Assembly: GCF_013464915.1 (NCBI RefSeq)
Contig: NZ_RAVT01000050.1
Span: forward strand, 1 to 35,500
Source of the DNA: Stenotrophomonas maltophilia
GTDB lineage: Bacteria; Pseudomonadota; Gammaproteobacteria; Xanthomonadales; Xanthomonadaceae
Direction of reading: 5' to 3'
Length of the DNA stretch: 35,500 bases
Position numbers and translations under genes: made by a program. A model generated the notes under the pieces. The model saw only the letters and a list, made by a program, of their open reading frames with translations. It did no database searches and was not told where the DNA came from. Below, piece after piece: positions 1 through 6,597 of this stretch (positions are counted from its first letter, which is position 1; each line of letters opens with the position of its first letter).

Positions 1-47
1 GCCCGGCCCCCCCCCCCCCCCCCAACCCCCCCCCCCCCCCCCCCGGC
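1..47. other. Low-complexity poly-C tract at window edge
   Basis: A run of 17 C, then AA, then 19 C, flanked by CCGG and CGGC. The tract ends just before the stop codon of the first gene. No known bacterial feature explains it. Position at the very edge and extreme homopolymer content suggest a contig-end artefact, such as poly-G no-signal reads from two-colour sequencing seen on the other strand. A real homopolymer is possible but less likely. Confidence 0.6.
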
Positions 48-54
48 TCTACCT

Positions 55-1419
55 TCACGCGGCGCGCAGCGCCGCCAGCGACTCGGCCTGCAGCCGCTCG
101 TAGATCTCGAACTCGTCATTCACCGCCACGCCCAGCGCCTGTTCGAAGGCCTCGCGGTTGGCATGCGCGGCATAGGCGCGCTGTTCTTCACCGCCCAGGT
201 TCGACTGGAAGATGCCCGCGGCGCTGACCGGCAGGAAATCCTCGTAGACGATCGGGTCGGCCGTGGCCAGGCCTGTGGCCACCAGCACTTCGGCCGGCAG
301 ATCAGCCACGCGCCCCGGGGCGGCGCGGCCGGCATCGGTCAGCTGGTAGCGGTAGTAGCCCAGGCCTTCCTGGCGCAGCGTGTCGTGGTCATCCGGGAAG
401 CTGGCGAACACCGCCTGCAGGCGCTGGCCGTAGTCGCCGCCGGTACTGCCTTCACCACCGGCATCGCGGGCCTGCGACAGCAGCTGGTCGTACAGCGCGC
501 GGCCCTTCGGAGTCAGCGCAAGGCCGCGCTGTTCGATCTCGCCGAAACGCGCGGTATGGGTGCCGGCATCGCCACCCTCGCTGTCCGGGAAATGCACCGC
601 TTCTTCCAGTGCCTTGAAGCTGGTCTGGCGCAGCAGGATCGGGCAGGCGCGGCGCGGCGGGCCTTCGATCACCGCCTTGGCCGCCATGCCGTGCTCGATC
701 ATCGCCGCCTGCGCGGCGTCGATGTCCAGCGTGCGCGGGGTCAGGTGGTTGATGTGCGGGCCACGGAAGCTGACCACGTCGGCCACCAGCCGGTGCGCGT
801 TGTGCAGCGCGTGGTAGGTCGGCAGGTCGACGGTGGCGTCGCCATGCCAGCGGAAGGTTTCCAGCGCTTCATCGACGAAGCGTTCGGCATCGGCCTGCGA
901 CAGGCCGCCGTCACGCTCGGCCTGGTCGATCAGCGCCAGCGCGCCATCGGTGAAGATGCGGCGGCGCGCAAGGATCTTCGCCGATTCGGCACGCAGCGCT
1001 TCGTCTTCGATCAGCTCCAGGCGCAGCAGCGAGGTGAACACGCGGAACGGGTTCTGCGCCAGCGCGGCGCCGGTCAGCGGGCGGAACGCGGTGGAGTGCA
1101 CCGGCACGCCAGCCACCGACAGGTCGTAGTAGCCGACCGGATACATGCCCATCACCGCGAACAGGCGGCGCAGCGTAGCCAGTTCCTGCACGGTGCCGAC
1201 GCGGATCGCGCCATGGCGCTCCTCGTCCAGGCGTGCGCGCTCGTCGTTGCGCTGCAGCTGCGCGGCCAGCGCCGGGTCCTGGGCAAGCACCTGCGCGTTG
1301 ATCCGCTCCACCAGCTCCACCAGCGTGCCGTACAGCGGCACTTCGGTACGGTACATGCGGGACATGGCCTGCGCGAACAGGCGGCGGATCACATCAGGCG
1401 AAACGAAAGAGGCGCTCAT
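55..1419 (-). CDS. DUF1338 / 2-oxoadipate dioxygenase/decarboxylase (HglS/YdcJ-like)
   Basis: A 454-residue protein of the DUF1338 (vicinal-oxygen-chelate-like) family. Characterised members such as Pseudomonas putida HglS are Fe(II)-dependent enzymes that turn 2-oxoadipate into D-2-hydroxyglutarate in D-lysine breakdown; E. coli YdcJ is another member. Length fits the family (about 450-465). Candidate metal ligands are H69 (in DEERHGAIRVGT), H225 (FRGPHINHLTP) and E294 or E296 (FGEIEQRG), matching the two-His-one-Glu pattern of the family. There is no signal peptide, so it is cytoplasmic. No other lysine-catabolic gene lies in the window, so substrate is inferred from family only. The start ATG gives the normal N-terminus (MSASFVSPD). 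It stands alone, with a repeat pair between it and the next minus-strand gene. Confidence 0.85.
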   Translation of the reverse strand: MSASFVSPDVIRRLFAQAMSRMYRTEVPLYGTLVELVERINAQVLAQDPALAAQLQRNDERARLDEERHGAIRVGTVQELATLRRLFAVMGMYPVGYYDLSVAGVPVHSTAFRPLTGAALAQNPFRVFTSLLRLELIEDEALRAESAKILARRRIFTDGALALIDQAERDGGLSQADAERFVDEALETFRWHGDATVDLPTYHALHNAHRLVADVVSFRGPHINHLTPRTLDIDAAQAAMIEHGMAAKAVIEGPPRRACPILLRQTSFKALEEAVHFPDSEGGDAGTHTARFGEIEQRGLALTPKGRALYDQLLSQARDAGGEGSTGGDYGQRLQAVFASFPDDHDTLRQEGLGYYRYQLTDAGRAAPGRVADLPAEVLVATGLATADPIVYEDFLPVSAAGIFQSNLGGEEQRAYAAHANREAFEQALGVAVNDEFEIYERLQAESLAALRAA

Positions 1420-1515
1420 CAGTCACTCGATTACGGGAACGGGGAACAGCTCGGACCCGTATTGTCGCCGGAGTGCGCGGCGGCGGCGATATGCATAGCA
1501 ACATGACGGAAATCG

Positions 1516-1588
1516 GTAGTGCCGGCCGCTGGCCGGCAACCTCTGGATGCCTGGAATTGTGTAGTTGCCGGCCAGCGGCCGGCACTAC
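1516..1588. repeat. SMAG/REP-type inverted pair (GTAG palindromes)
   Basis: Two copies of a GC-rich palindrome (TGCCGGCC..GGCCGGCA) face each other: one begins with GTAG at 1516, the other ends with CTAC at 1588, with about 22 bases between. A terminal GTAG followed by an imperfect palindrome is the hallmark of the S. maltophilia GTAG (SMAG) REP family. The CTAC at 1585-1588 supplies the TAG stop of the adjacent minus-strand gene. Confidence 0.85.
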
Positions 1589-2073
1589 CGGTTGAGCTGG
1601 CGCTTGAGGGTGGCATCCAGGGTGATCGGCCGGTCCCAGTGCCCGTAGCTGGCCACGATGGCGTGGCGCACGGCGCGGTAATGCAGGTTGTCCGGCTTGG
1701 CGGGCATGCGCTTCACCACCGCTTCCCAGCCGCCCTCCGGGTCCTGGCTGAAGGCGCGCACGCTGTCGCGGCAGGTCTGGCCGCTGGCCTTGGCCCAGAA
1801 ACAGGCGAAGTAGATGTCCCCGGCCTGCCAGCCGTGGGTGGTGAACAGCGCACTGACGTAACCACGCGGCACGCCTGCATAGCGCGATACCTCATCGAGG
1901 AAGGCATCGGGGTAGCGTTCAGCGTAATGGTTGATGTCCTGCAGCTGGGCATCAACCCAGCTGTCGCCGGTTTCCACCTCATACGCAGCCGAACGCTCGG
2001 CGGTCTGCTGGGCCAGCACGGTGGCCGGCGCCAGCAGCAGGGACAACAGCAGCACGCGCAGTCGGTGGTTCAT
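1585..2073 (-). CDS. Small secreted protein of unknown function
   Basis: A 162-residue protein with a clear Sec signal peptide (MNHRLRVLLLSLLLAPATVLAQ, cleavage after the A of VLA). The mature part has two cysteines (YFACFWAKASGQTCRDS, about ten residues apart) that could form a disulphide, and many aromatic residues. I do not recognise a family with confidence. Its TAG stop codon is the TAG of the GTAG head of the adjoining repeat, so the annotated C-terminus (LKRQLNR) runs exactly up to the repeat. The HAD hydrolase gene lies 31 bases upstream on the same strand, so the two may be cotranscribed. The start codon directly precedes the signal sequence. Confidence 0.7.
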   Translation of the reverse strand: MNHRLRVLLLSLLLAPATVLAQQTAERSAAYEVETGDSWVDAQLQDINHYAERYPDAFLDEVSRYAGVPRGYVSALFTTHGWQAGDIYFACFWAKASGQTCRDSVRAFSQDPEGGWEAVVKRMPAKPDNLHYRAVRHAIVASYGHWDRPITLDATLKRQLNR

Positions 2074-2104
2074 GCCCCGATTCTGCCGCAGCCGCCGCAG
2101 CCTG

Positions 2105-2857
2105 TCAGGCCGCCGCGGCGGCCTTGGCCTCGATCGCCGCCAGCGCGGCCGGCCAGTCGTGGGCCGTATCGGCGGTGACCATGCGCGGTTCGTCGTCGGC
2201 CACGCCGTGCTGGGTCTCGTGGGCCCAGGTCACTGCGTACGGCGTATGCACGCCCCAGCCACCGAGGGTGACCACCGGCTCGATGTCCGAACGCAGCGAG
2301 TTGCCGACCATCACGAAGCGCTGCATCGGCAGGTCGAATTCGGCCAGCACGCGGGCGTAGGTTTCCGGGTCCTTCTCGGAAACGATCTCGATGCGCGGGA
2401 ACAGCTCGGCCAGGTTGGCGACCTTGATCTTCGCTTCCTGATGGAACAGGTCGCCCTTGGTGATCAGCACCACCGGGTAGTGCTCGGCGATGGCCGCCAC
2501 CGCCTCGCGCACGCCGTCGATCAGCTCGACCGGATGGCGCAGGGTGTCGTGGCCGATATCCAGGATGCGCTGGATGTCCTTCGCGTCGATGCGCTGGCCG
2601 GTGATGTCGATGGCCGCTTCGATCATCGACAGGGTCATGCTCTTCACGCCGTAGCCGAAGGTGCCCAGGTGGCGTTGCTGCACTTCCAGCAGGTGGCGCG
2701 CGGTCTGGGTGTCATGTACGTCGACGTAGCGCGACAGCAGGTCAAGATAATCCTGCTCGGCCTTGCGGTAGTAGTCCTCGCTTTTCCACAGCGTGTCGTC
2801 ACCGTCAAAACCGACCAGGCCGATGGCGCGCGACGGCGCAGGCGTGGGGGTGTTCAT
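2105..2857 (-). CDS. HAD-superfamily hydrolase
   Basis: A 250-residue cytoplasmic HAD phosphatase-like enzyme. Motif I is FDGDDTLW, with the nucleophile and general-acid Asp pair near residues 19 and 21. Motif II is VLITKGD (Thr), and the motif III/IV region contains FVMVGNSLRSDIEPVVTLG, where the Asp pair coordinates Mg2+ in the family. A helical cap lies between motifs I and II. HAD members of this type hydrolyse phosphate esters; substrate cannot be told from sequence. It shares strand and close spacing with the small secreted protein downstream. Upstream lies the terminator of the EF-hand gene, so it probably has its own promoter in 2858-2883 or further upstream by read-through. Confidence 0.85.
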   Translation of the reverse strand: MNTPTPAPSRAIGLVGFDGDDTLWKSEDYYRKAEQDYLDLLSRYVDVHDTQTARHLLEVQQRHLGTFGYGVKSMTLSMIEAAIDITGQRIDAKDIQRILDIGHDTLRHPVELIDGVREAVAAIAEHYPVVLITKGDLFHQEAKIKVANLAELFPRIEIVSEKDPETYARVLAEFDLPMQRFVMVGNSLRSDIEPVVTLGGWGVHTPYAVTWAHETQHGVADDEPRMVTADTAHDWPAALAAIEAKAAAAA

Positions 2858-2883
2858 CGCGCAAGGATACAGGGGCCATGGTG

Positions 2884-2919
2884 ACGAAAAAAACCCGGGC
2901 GGCCGAAGCCGCCCGGGTT
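2884..2919 (-). terminator. Strong intrinsic terminator (minus strand)
   Basis: A perfect 12-bp stem (2892-2903 with 2908-2919) around a tetraloop that reads TTCG on the minus strand. On the minus strand the stem is followed by a run of seven or more T (A run at 2887-2893 on the plus strand). It lies 22 bases after the EF-hand gene and would end that transcript before the HAD gene. Confidence 0.9.
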
Positions 2920-2941
2920 CCCATACGCCCCGATGCAGGTC

Positions 2942-3358
2942 TTACCTGCCCTGCGCACCCTGCGCTGCGCCGCCGGCGCCGGCCTGCTGGGCGGCCACAT
3001 AGGCCTTGTACTCGTCGGCACTGAGCTCGCCGTCCTTGTTGGTGTCGGCCTGGTCGAACACCTGGGCCAGGCCCGCGTTCACCTGTGCCTCGGACTTGCT
3101 GATGGTGCCGTTGCCATCGGTATCGATGCTGGCCCAGGTCTGGCCACCGCCATTGGCCTGCGCCGATGCCGCTGCGGCCGCATTGGTCGCCTGGTCAGCG
3201 GCCTGGCCTGCCTGTGCAGCCGCCTGCTGGGCCTGCGCGGCCTCGTTCTGCGCATGCGCCGCCTGCTGCTTGGCCGACTGCGCCATCGCCGGAATGGCCA
3301 GCACGCTGCCGGCGGCGACGATCAGGGCGATCAGGGGCTTGCGGTTGCGAATAGTCAT
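2942..3358 (-). CDS. Secreted EF-hand calcium-binding protein with Ala/Gln-rich spacer
   Basis: A 138-residue protein: signal peptide (to AMAQ), a low-complexity Ala/Gln-rich stretch (about residues 28-72) likely to be helical or coiled-coil, then two EF-hand loops: DTDGNGTISKSE and DTNKDGELSADE. Both 12-residue loops have acidic or Asn residues at positions 1, 3 and 5, Gly at 6 and Glu at 12, so calcium binding is expected. The C-terminus is Gly/Ala/Gln-rich. It is probably periplasmic. It is a single-gene unit: a 232-bp gap precedes it and a strong terminator follows it. Many proteobacteria carry short exported EF-hand proteins of unknown role; partner and function are not evident here. Confidence 0.85.
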   Translation of the reverse strand: MTIRNRKPLIALIVAAGSVLAIPAMAQSAKQQAAHAQNEAAQAQQAAAQAGQAADQATNAAAAASAQANGGGQTWASIDTDGNGTISKSEAQVNAGLAQVFDQADTNKDGELSADEYKAYVAAQQAGAGGAAQGAQGR

Positions 3359-3590
3359 CAGGGGTGTCTCCTACCGATTGGGTGGTGTTGCGCGGCGTGT
3401 TGTCTCCGCACGGCACCTACCCTGCCACCGCCTTTCTGAATCGATTTTGCGCCGCGACCGGCATCAACACACGCGATTAACCACTCGCCACCGCACATGC
3501 TTTAGCACGGTGGTTAGCGCGAAGTGAGTGGCTCATAAGCTGCGCATTCAGCGCGCCAGGATTTAACCGGCAGCGAACGAAAAACCTGCG

Positions 3591-3962
3591 TCAGTTCGCG
3601 GTCTGGGCCGATGACCGCGAACTGAACATCACCCACCCCAACGCTACACCGGCGAGTGCGCCGGCGATTTCCAGCACCACGCGGCTGCCGAGTTCGTTCG
3701 GATCATGGATGGTGGACAGGAAGATGCGCGCGTACAGCGGTGACTCCAGCCGCACGATGCCCATGTAGAACAGCTTCCACGCATCGATGCCCGCCGAAGC
3801 CACCACCGAGATGACACAGGCCCAGCCGATGGCATGCCCCATCGACCAGTGCAGCAGCCGGCACAACCGCGACCACAGGAAGTACACCAGCAGGCCGACC
3901 AGCAGGGCGATGGCGCCGGCTTCCAGGGTGCCGAGCAGGCCGAAGTGCAGGGGAAGGTTCAT
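3591..3962 (-). CDS. Small inner-membrane protein, unknown function
   Basis: A 123-residue protein with three likely membrane helices (about residues 7-28, 38-60 and 93-115). I chose the ATG at 3962 (MNLPLHFGLLG). The frame stays open further upstream to 4130, but that extension translates two GTAG repeats (4030-4052, 4097-4120), so it is not real coding sequence. No clear Shine-Dalgarno precedes the chosen start. I do not recognise a family. It stands between the 232-bp gap upstream of the EF-hand gene and a long repeat-rich gap. Confidence 0.6.
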   Translation of the reverse strand: MNLPLHFGLLGTLEAGAIALLVGLLVYFLWSRLCRLLHWSMGHAIGWACVISVVASAGIDAWKLFYMGIVRLESPLYARIFLSTIHDPNELGSRVVLEIAGALAGVALGWVMFSSRSSAQTAN

Positions 3963-4029
3963 CGGGTGGGCAGGGATGAAGAGGCGGCCAGTGTAAGGGA
4001 TCTGCCCCGGACCCAATCCGGTAGCCACG

Positions 4030-4120
4030 GTAGATCCACGCCATGCGTGGATGAATCTCCATCGAAATCGAATATCTCGACGATTGATCAAAGAGCAGCC
4101 GAGCATGGGCTCGGCTCTAC
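4030..4120. repeat. Two GTAG palindromes in inverted orientation
   Basis: A GTAG-headed hairpin at 4030-4052 (stem ATCCACGC/GCGTGGAT, loop CAT) and an inverted copy of a different subtype at 4097-4120 (stem around AGCCGAGC..GCTCGGCT, ending CTAC). Both subtypes recur elsewhere in the window (14094, 17609, 20201, 31770, 31821, 32715, 32783). Confidence 0.85.
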
Positions 4121-4146
4121 AACGGACCACGCGGGAAACTGTCAGA

Positions 4147-4248
4147 GGCGGGGCTGTGCCGGAGTGCGGGGTGTCAGCCGCATGGATGCGGCTGCCAAGC
4201 CTCCATGGACGGATTTACGGCGTCCCCGCACTCCGGCACCGCCCCGCC
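4147..4248. repeat. Composite inverted repeat without GTAG head
   Basis: A 25-base arm at 4147-4171 matches the reverse complement of 4224-4248 with one mismatch. The 52-base interior holds a second hairpin (AGCCGCAT at 4175-4182 with ATGCGGCT at 4185-4192). This is a two-level cruciform or large stem-loop, distinct from the short GTAG palindromes around it. The rest of the 3963-4342 gap is repeats plus short unique spacers. Confidence 0.75.
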
Positions 4249-4286
4249 AACCCACGGAATACACGCTGTTGCTGTTGCGTCTGATG

Positions 4287-4346
4287 TTGCCGGCCAGCGG
4301 CCGGCACTACCGCGGGTGCAGGGCGCAGCCCTGCCGATACCCCTAC
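4287..4346 (-). repeat. Tandem pair of GTAG palindromes next to a stop codon
   Basis: Two elements in the same (minus) orientation: one headed at 4346 with a GCAGGGC/GCCCTGC stem (4318-4324 with 4328-4334), the other headed at 4310 with the GCCGGCC-type stem. The GTAG at 4343-4346 contains the TAG stop of the dipeptidase gene. Confidence 0.8.
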
Positions 4347-5056
4347 CGCACCGGGACGTCGTACGCGGTGCCCGGATCCGGTTCGGGTTGCAGGGTGTAG
4401 TGCCACCACTCCTGGGGGTAGTTCACGAAGCCACGGCGCGCCATCGCCTGCACCAGCTGCTGGCGGTTTGCCTGCTGCGCCTCGCTCAGTCCGCTCGCCT
4501 GCGTGTGCGCACGTGGCCCGAAGAAGTCGAAGTCGGTACCCATGTCCAACGGCATGCAGCTGCCACTGCGGCAATCCAGCAGGCCCAGATCCACCGTGGC
4601 ACCACGGCTGTGGCCGGAACGCTCGGCGATGTAGCCATCGGCCAGCAGGCGCGGCTTGTCCAGGTCCGGGTACTGCAGCGCCTTGCGCGAGAGCTCGCCC
4701 GGATCGTTCACCCAGGCCATGAAGGCCTGCACCGAGCGCACCGGCCGGTAACAATCGTAGAGGCGCAGGCCAAGACCCTGCACGCGCAGATCCTGTTCCA
4801 CCCGCGCCAGCGCTTTCGCCACCGGGGCCAGCAGGTAACAGGAAGGAGCCTCGTAGCCCGGAACACGTGCGCCGGTGAAGTTGTTGGCACCGGCATAGCG
4901 GATATCCATGTCGATACGCGGCGCCACCGACCGGATCTCAACCAGCCCGGCGTCGGCCGCGTCGGTGGCGGGCGAAACGCGCGGTGGTTCAGCGGCGTTG
5001 GCGGTCGCCGTCAGGGCAGTCGCCAGTACGAGTGAAATGCAGGTCCTGGAAGTCAT
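4343..5056 (-). CDS. D-alanyl-D-alanine dipeptidase, VanX/DdpX-like (M15D)
   Basis: A 237-residue zinc dipeptidase that should split D-Ala-D-Ala. The family signature is complete: Arg in DCYRPV (about R104), SGHSRGATVD giving zinc ligands H149 and D156 (spaced as in VanX), and EWWHY giving catalytic E216 and zinc ligand H219. A signal peptide (to about ANA) indicates periplasmic location, unlike cytoplasmic VanX. The open frame extends to 5368, but homology and the signal peptide begin at the ATG at 5056. This start lies inside the upstream hydrolase gene (68-bp overlap), suggesting translational coupling. With no vanA/vanH nearby, it is best read as a catabolic or recycling enzyme. The stop codon TAG is the head of a GTAG repeat. 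Confidence 0.88.
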   Translation of the reverse strand: MTSRTCISLVLATALTATANAAEPPRVSPATDAADAGLVEIRSVAPRIDMDIRYAGANNFTGARVPGYEAPSCYLLAPVAKALARVEQDLRVQGLGLRLYDCYRPVRSVQAFMAWVNDPGELSRKALQYPDLDKPRLLADGYIAERSGHSRGATVDLGLLDCRSGSCMPLDMGTDFDFFGPRAHTQASGLSEAQQANRQQLVQAMARRGFVNYPQEWWHYTLQPEPDPGTAYDVPVR

Positions 5057-6542
5057 AGCTGAAGTCGATGTCCGGATCGATGGCACGCAGGTCCAGTGTC
5101 GGTGCCGGGCCTTCACCTGGCTGCAGCCACGCCTGCGCCTCATCGCCCAGCGTATCCCAGCGCAGCAGCCAACGCTCCTGCAGTTGCAGCACGGCACCCT
5201 GCAGCCGCGGCGATCTGTCCACGCTGAAGCGCAGGCCGTCCTTGCCCGGGCACAGCGATGCAGGCCCCAGCCAGGGATCGCTGTAGCGGCCCTGCCAGTG
5301 CGGCAGATCGGAAGCCGACGCCTGCCGCGCATCTGACGTCGGCGGCCGCTGATGCCCGGTTGCCGCACGAGCGGCCTGGTCTGCCTTCAGTTCCGCCAGG
5401 TACTCCATCGCCGGGCGCGCATCACCAGGTGCAGTGAAGCGCTTCAGCATGGCCTGCATCAACACCGTGCGCGCATCCTCGCCTTCACCGTTGATCAGCA
5501 TCACCACGCCCACCTTGCGGTCGGGCAGCAACGCCAGTGAAGAATACATGCCTGACAACGTGCCGGTATGCGCCACCTTCCACTGCCCGTCCATGTCCGA
5601 CACCCGCCAGCCATAGCCGTAGCCGTAGAAATGCGCGTTGTCCCAGCGCCGCTGGCGCTCGCCCAGTGGCATCGGCATGTGCAGGGTCCACAGCGTGCGG
5701 CGTTGCGTGCTGTCCAGCCAGTCGGGTACCAGGGTGGGATCGAGCAGCACCTGCATCCAGCGTGTCATGTCGCGCAGCGAACAACGGATGCCGCCAGCCG
5801 CCATCGATGGCAGGTCCGGGCTGATCGCAGCATCGGCGTTCACCACCTCGTTGCGTTCACCACGCCAGGCATGCGGCTGCGCCACGTTGCCCACGCGCTT
5901 CACCGACCACGCGCCCACCTGGCAGCGCGTCATGCCCAGTGGTTCGAACACCTGCTCGCGCATCAACTGGTCGTACGGCTGGCCACCCGCCGCCGCCGCT
6001 ACTTCGCCGGCCACCACATACATCAGGTTGTCGTACGCATAGCGGCTGCGGAAGCTGCTGACCGGCTCCAGGTGCGCCAGCCCGGCGATGATGTCGGCAC
6101 GGGAGAACGTGTTCGGTTCCGGCCACAGCATCAGGTCACCGGCGCCCAGGCCGAGGCCGCTGTTGTGGATCAGCAGGTCGCGCACCTGCATCTGCTGGCC
6201 CACCCACGCATCGTGCATGCGGAAACCCGGCAGATGCCGCTGCACCGGATCATCCCAGCGCAGCCTGCCCTGCTGCACCAGTCGTGCCAGCAGCGCAGCG
6301 GTCATCGCCTTGCTGTTGGACGCGATCTTGAACAGCGTGTCCTCGTCGATGCGGCCGCCATCGCCGCGCGCGCCCTCTGCATGGCGATGGACCACCCGCC
6401 CATCCTCGACCACCGCCAGCGCCAGCCCGGGCAGATGCTCGGCCTGGACCACGGCCGCGATGTCGGCCTCGATGGCTGCGTTGTCGACCGACGAAGCGGA
6501 CGGTGCGGCCAGTGCCGCCGCGAGGATCAGCAGGTGGTGCAT
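4989..6542 (-). CDS. Serine beta-lactamase-like hydrolase (class C/PBP4-type fold, S12)
   Basis: A 517-residue exported serine hydrolase. Signal peptide at residues 1-15. Catalytic motifs are SNSK (S75-K78), YDN (Y170-N172) and HTG (near 330), as in class C beta-lactamases and D-amino-acid peptidases or esterases. Residues after about 390 form a separate C-terminal domain of the kind often attached to these peptidases. A 517-residue length is longer than AmpC (about 380), so a D-stereospecific peptidase acting on cell-wall peptides fits better than a resistance enzyme. GGAGG lies ten bases before the ATG. The gene overlaps the dipeptidase downstream and follows the TonB receptor by 55 bp, so the three may form one transcript. 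Confidence 0.85.
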   Translation of the reverse strand: MHHLLILAAALAAPSASSVDNAAIEADIAAVVQAEHLPGLALAVVEDGRVVHRHAEGARGDGGRIDEDTLFKIASNSKAMTAALLARLVQQGRLRWDDPVQRHLPGFRMHDAWVGQQMQVRDLLIHNSGLGLGAGDLMLWPEPNTFSRADIIAGLAHLEPVSSFRSRYAYDNLMYVVAGEVAAAAGGQPYDQLMREQVFEPLGMTRCQVGAWSVKRVGNVAQPHAWRGERNEVVNADAAISPDLPSMAAGGIRCSLRDMTRWMQVLLDPTLVPDWLDSTQRRTLWTLHMPMPLGERQRRWDNAHFYGYGYGWRVSDMDGQWKVAHTGTLSGMYSSLALLPDRKVGVVMLINGEGEDARTVLMQAMLKRFTAPGDARPAMEYLAELKADQAARAATGHQRPPTSDARQASASDLPHWQGRYSDPWLGPASLCPGKDGLRFSVDRSPRLQGAVLQLQERWLLRWDTLGDEAQAWLQPGEGPAPTLDLRAIDPDIDFSYDFQDLHFTRTGDCPDGDRQRR

Positions 6543-6597
6543 GCGGGCAGCCCCTCCATTGCCCGCGCCGTCACCGTGGACGGCGCGGAGCGTGGCC

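Noticed and set aside
55..1506. Plus-strand ORFs opposite the DUF1338 gene (up to 447 residues)
   Set aside because: They are antisense shadows of a clearly conserved gene, typical of high-GC DNA.
3963..4130. N-terminal extension of the small membrane protein gene
   Set aside because: It reads through GTAG repeats and has no coding character; the protein starts at 3962.
4343..5368. Long version of the dipeptidase gene (341 residues)
   Set aside because: The added N-terminal part is Arg/Cys-rich shadow translation of the hydrolase gene; homology and signal peptide start at 5056.
4343..6542. Vancomycin or beta-lactam resistance genes
   Set aside because: There is no vanA/vanH/vanS/vanR nearby, the dipeptidase is exported, and the hydrolase is too long for AmpC; peptide catabolism fits better.
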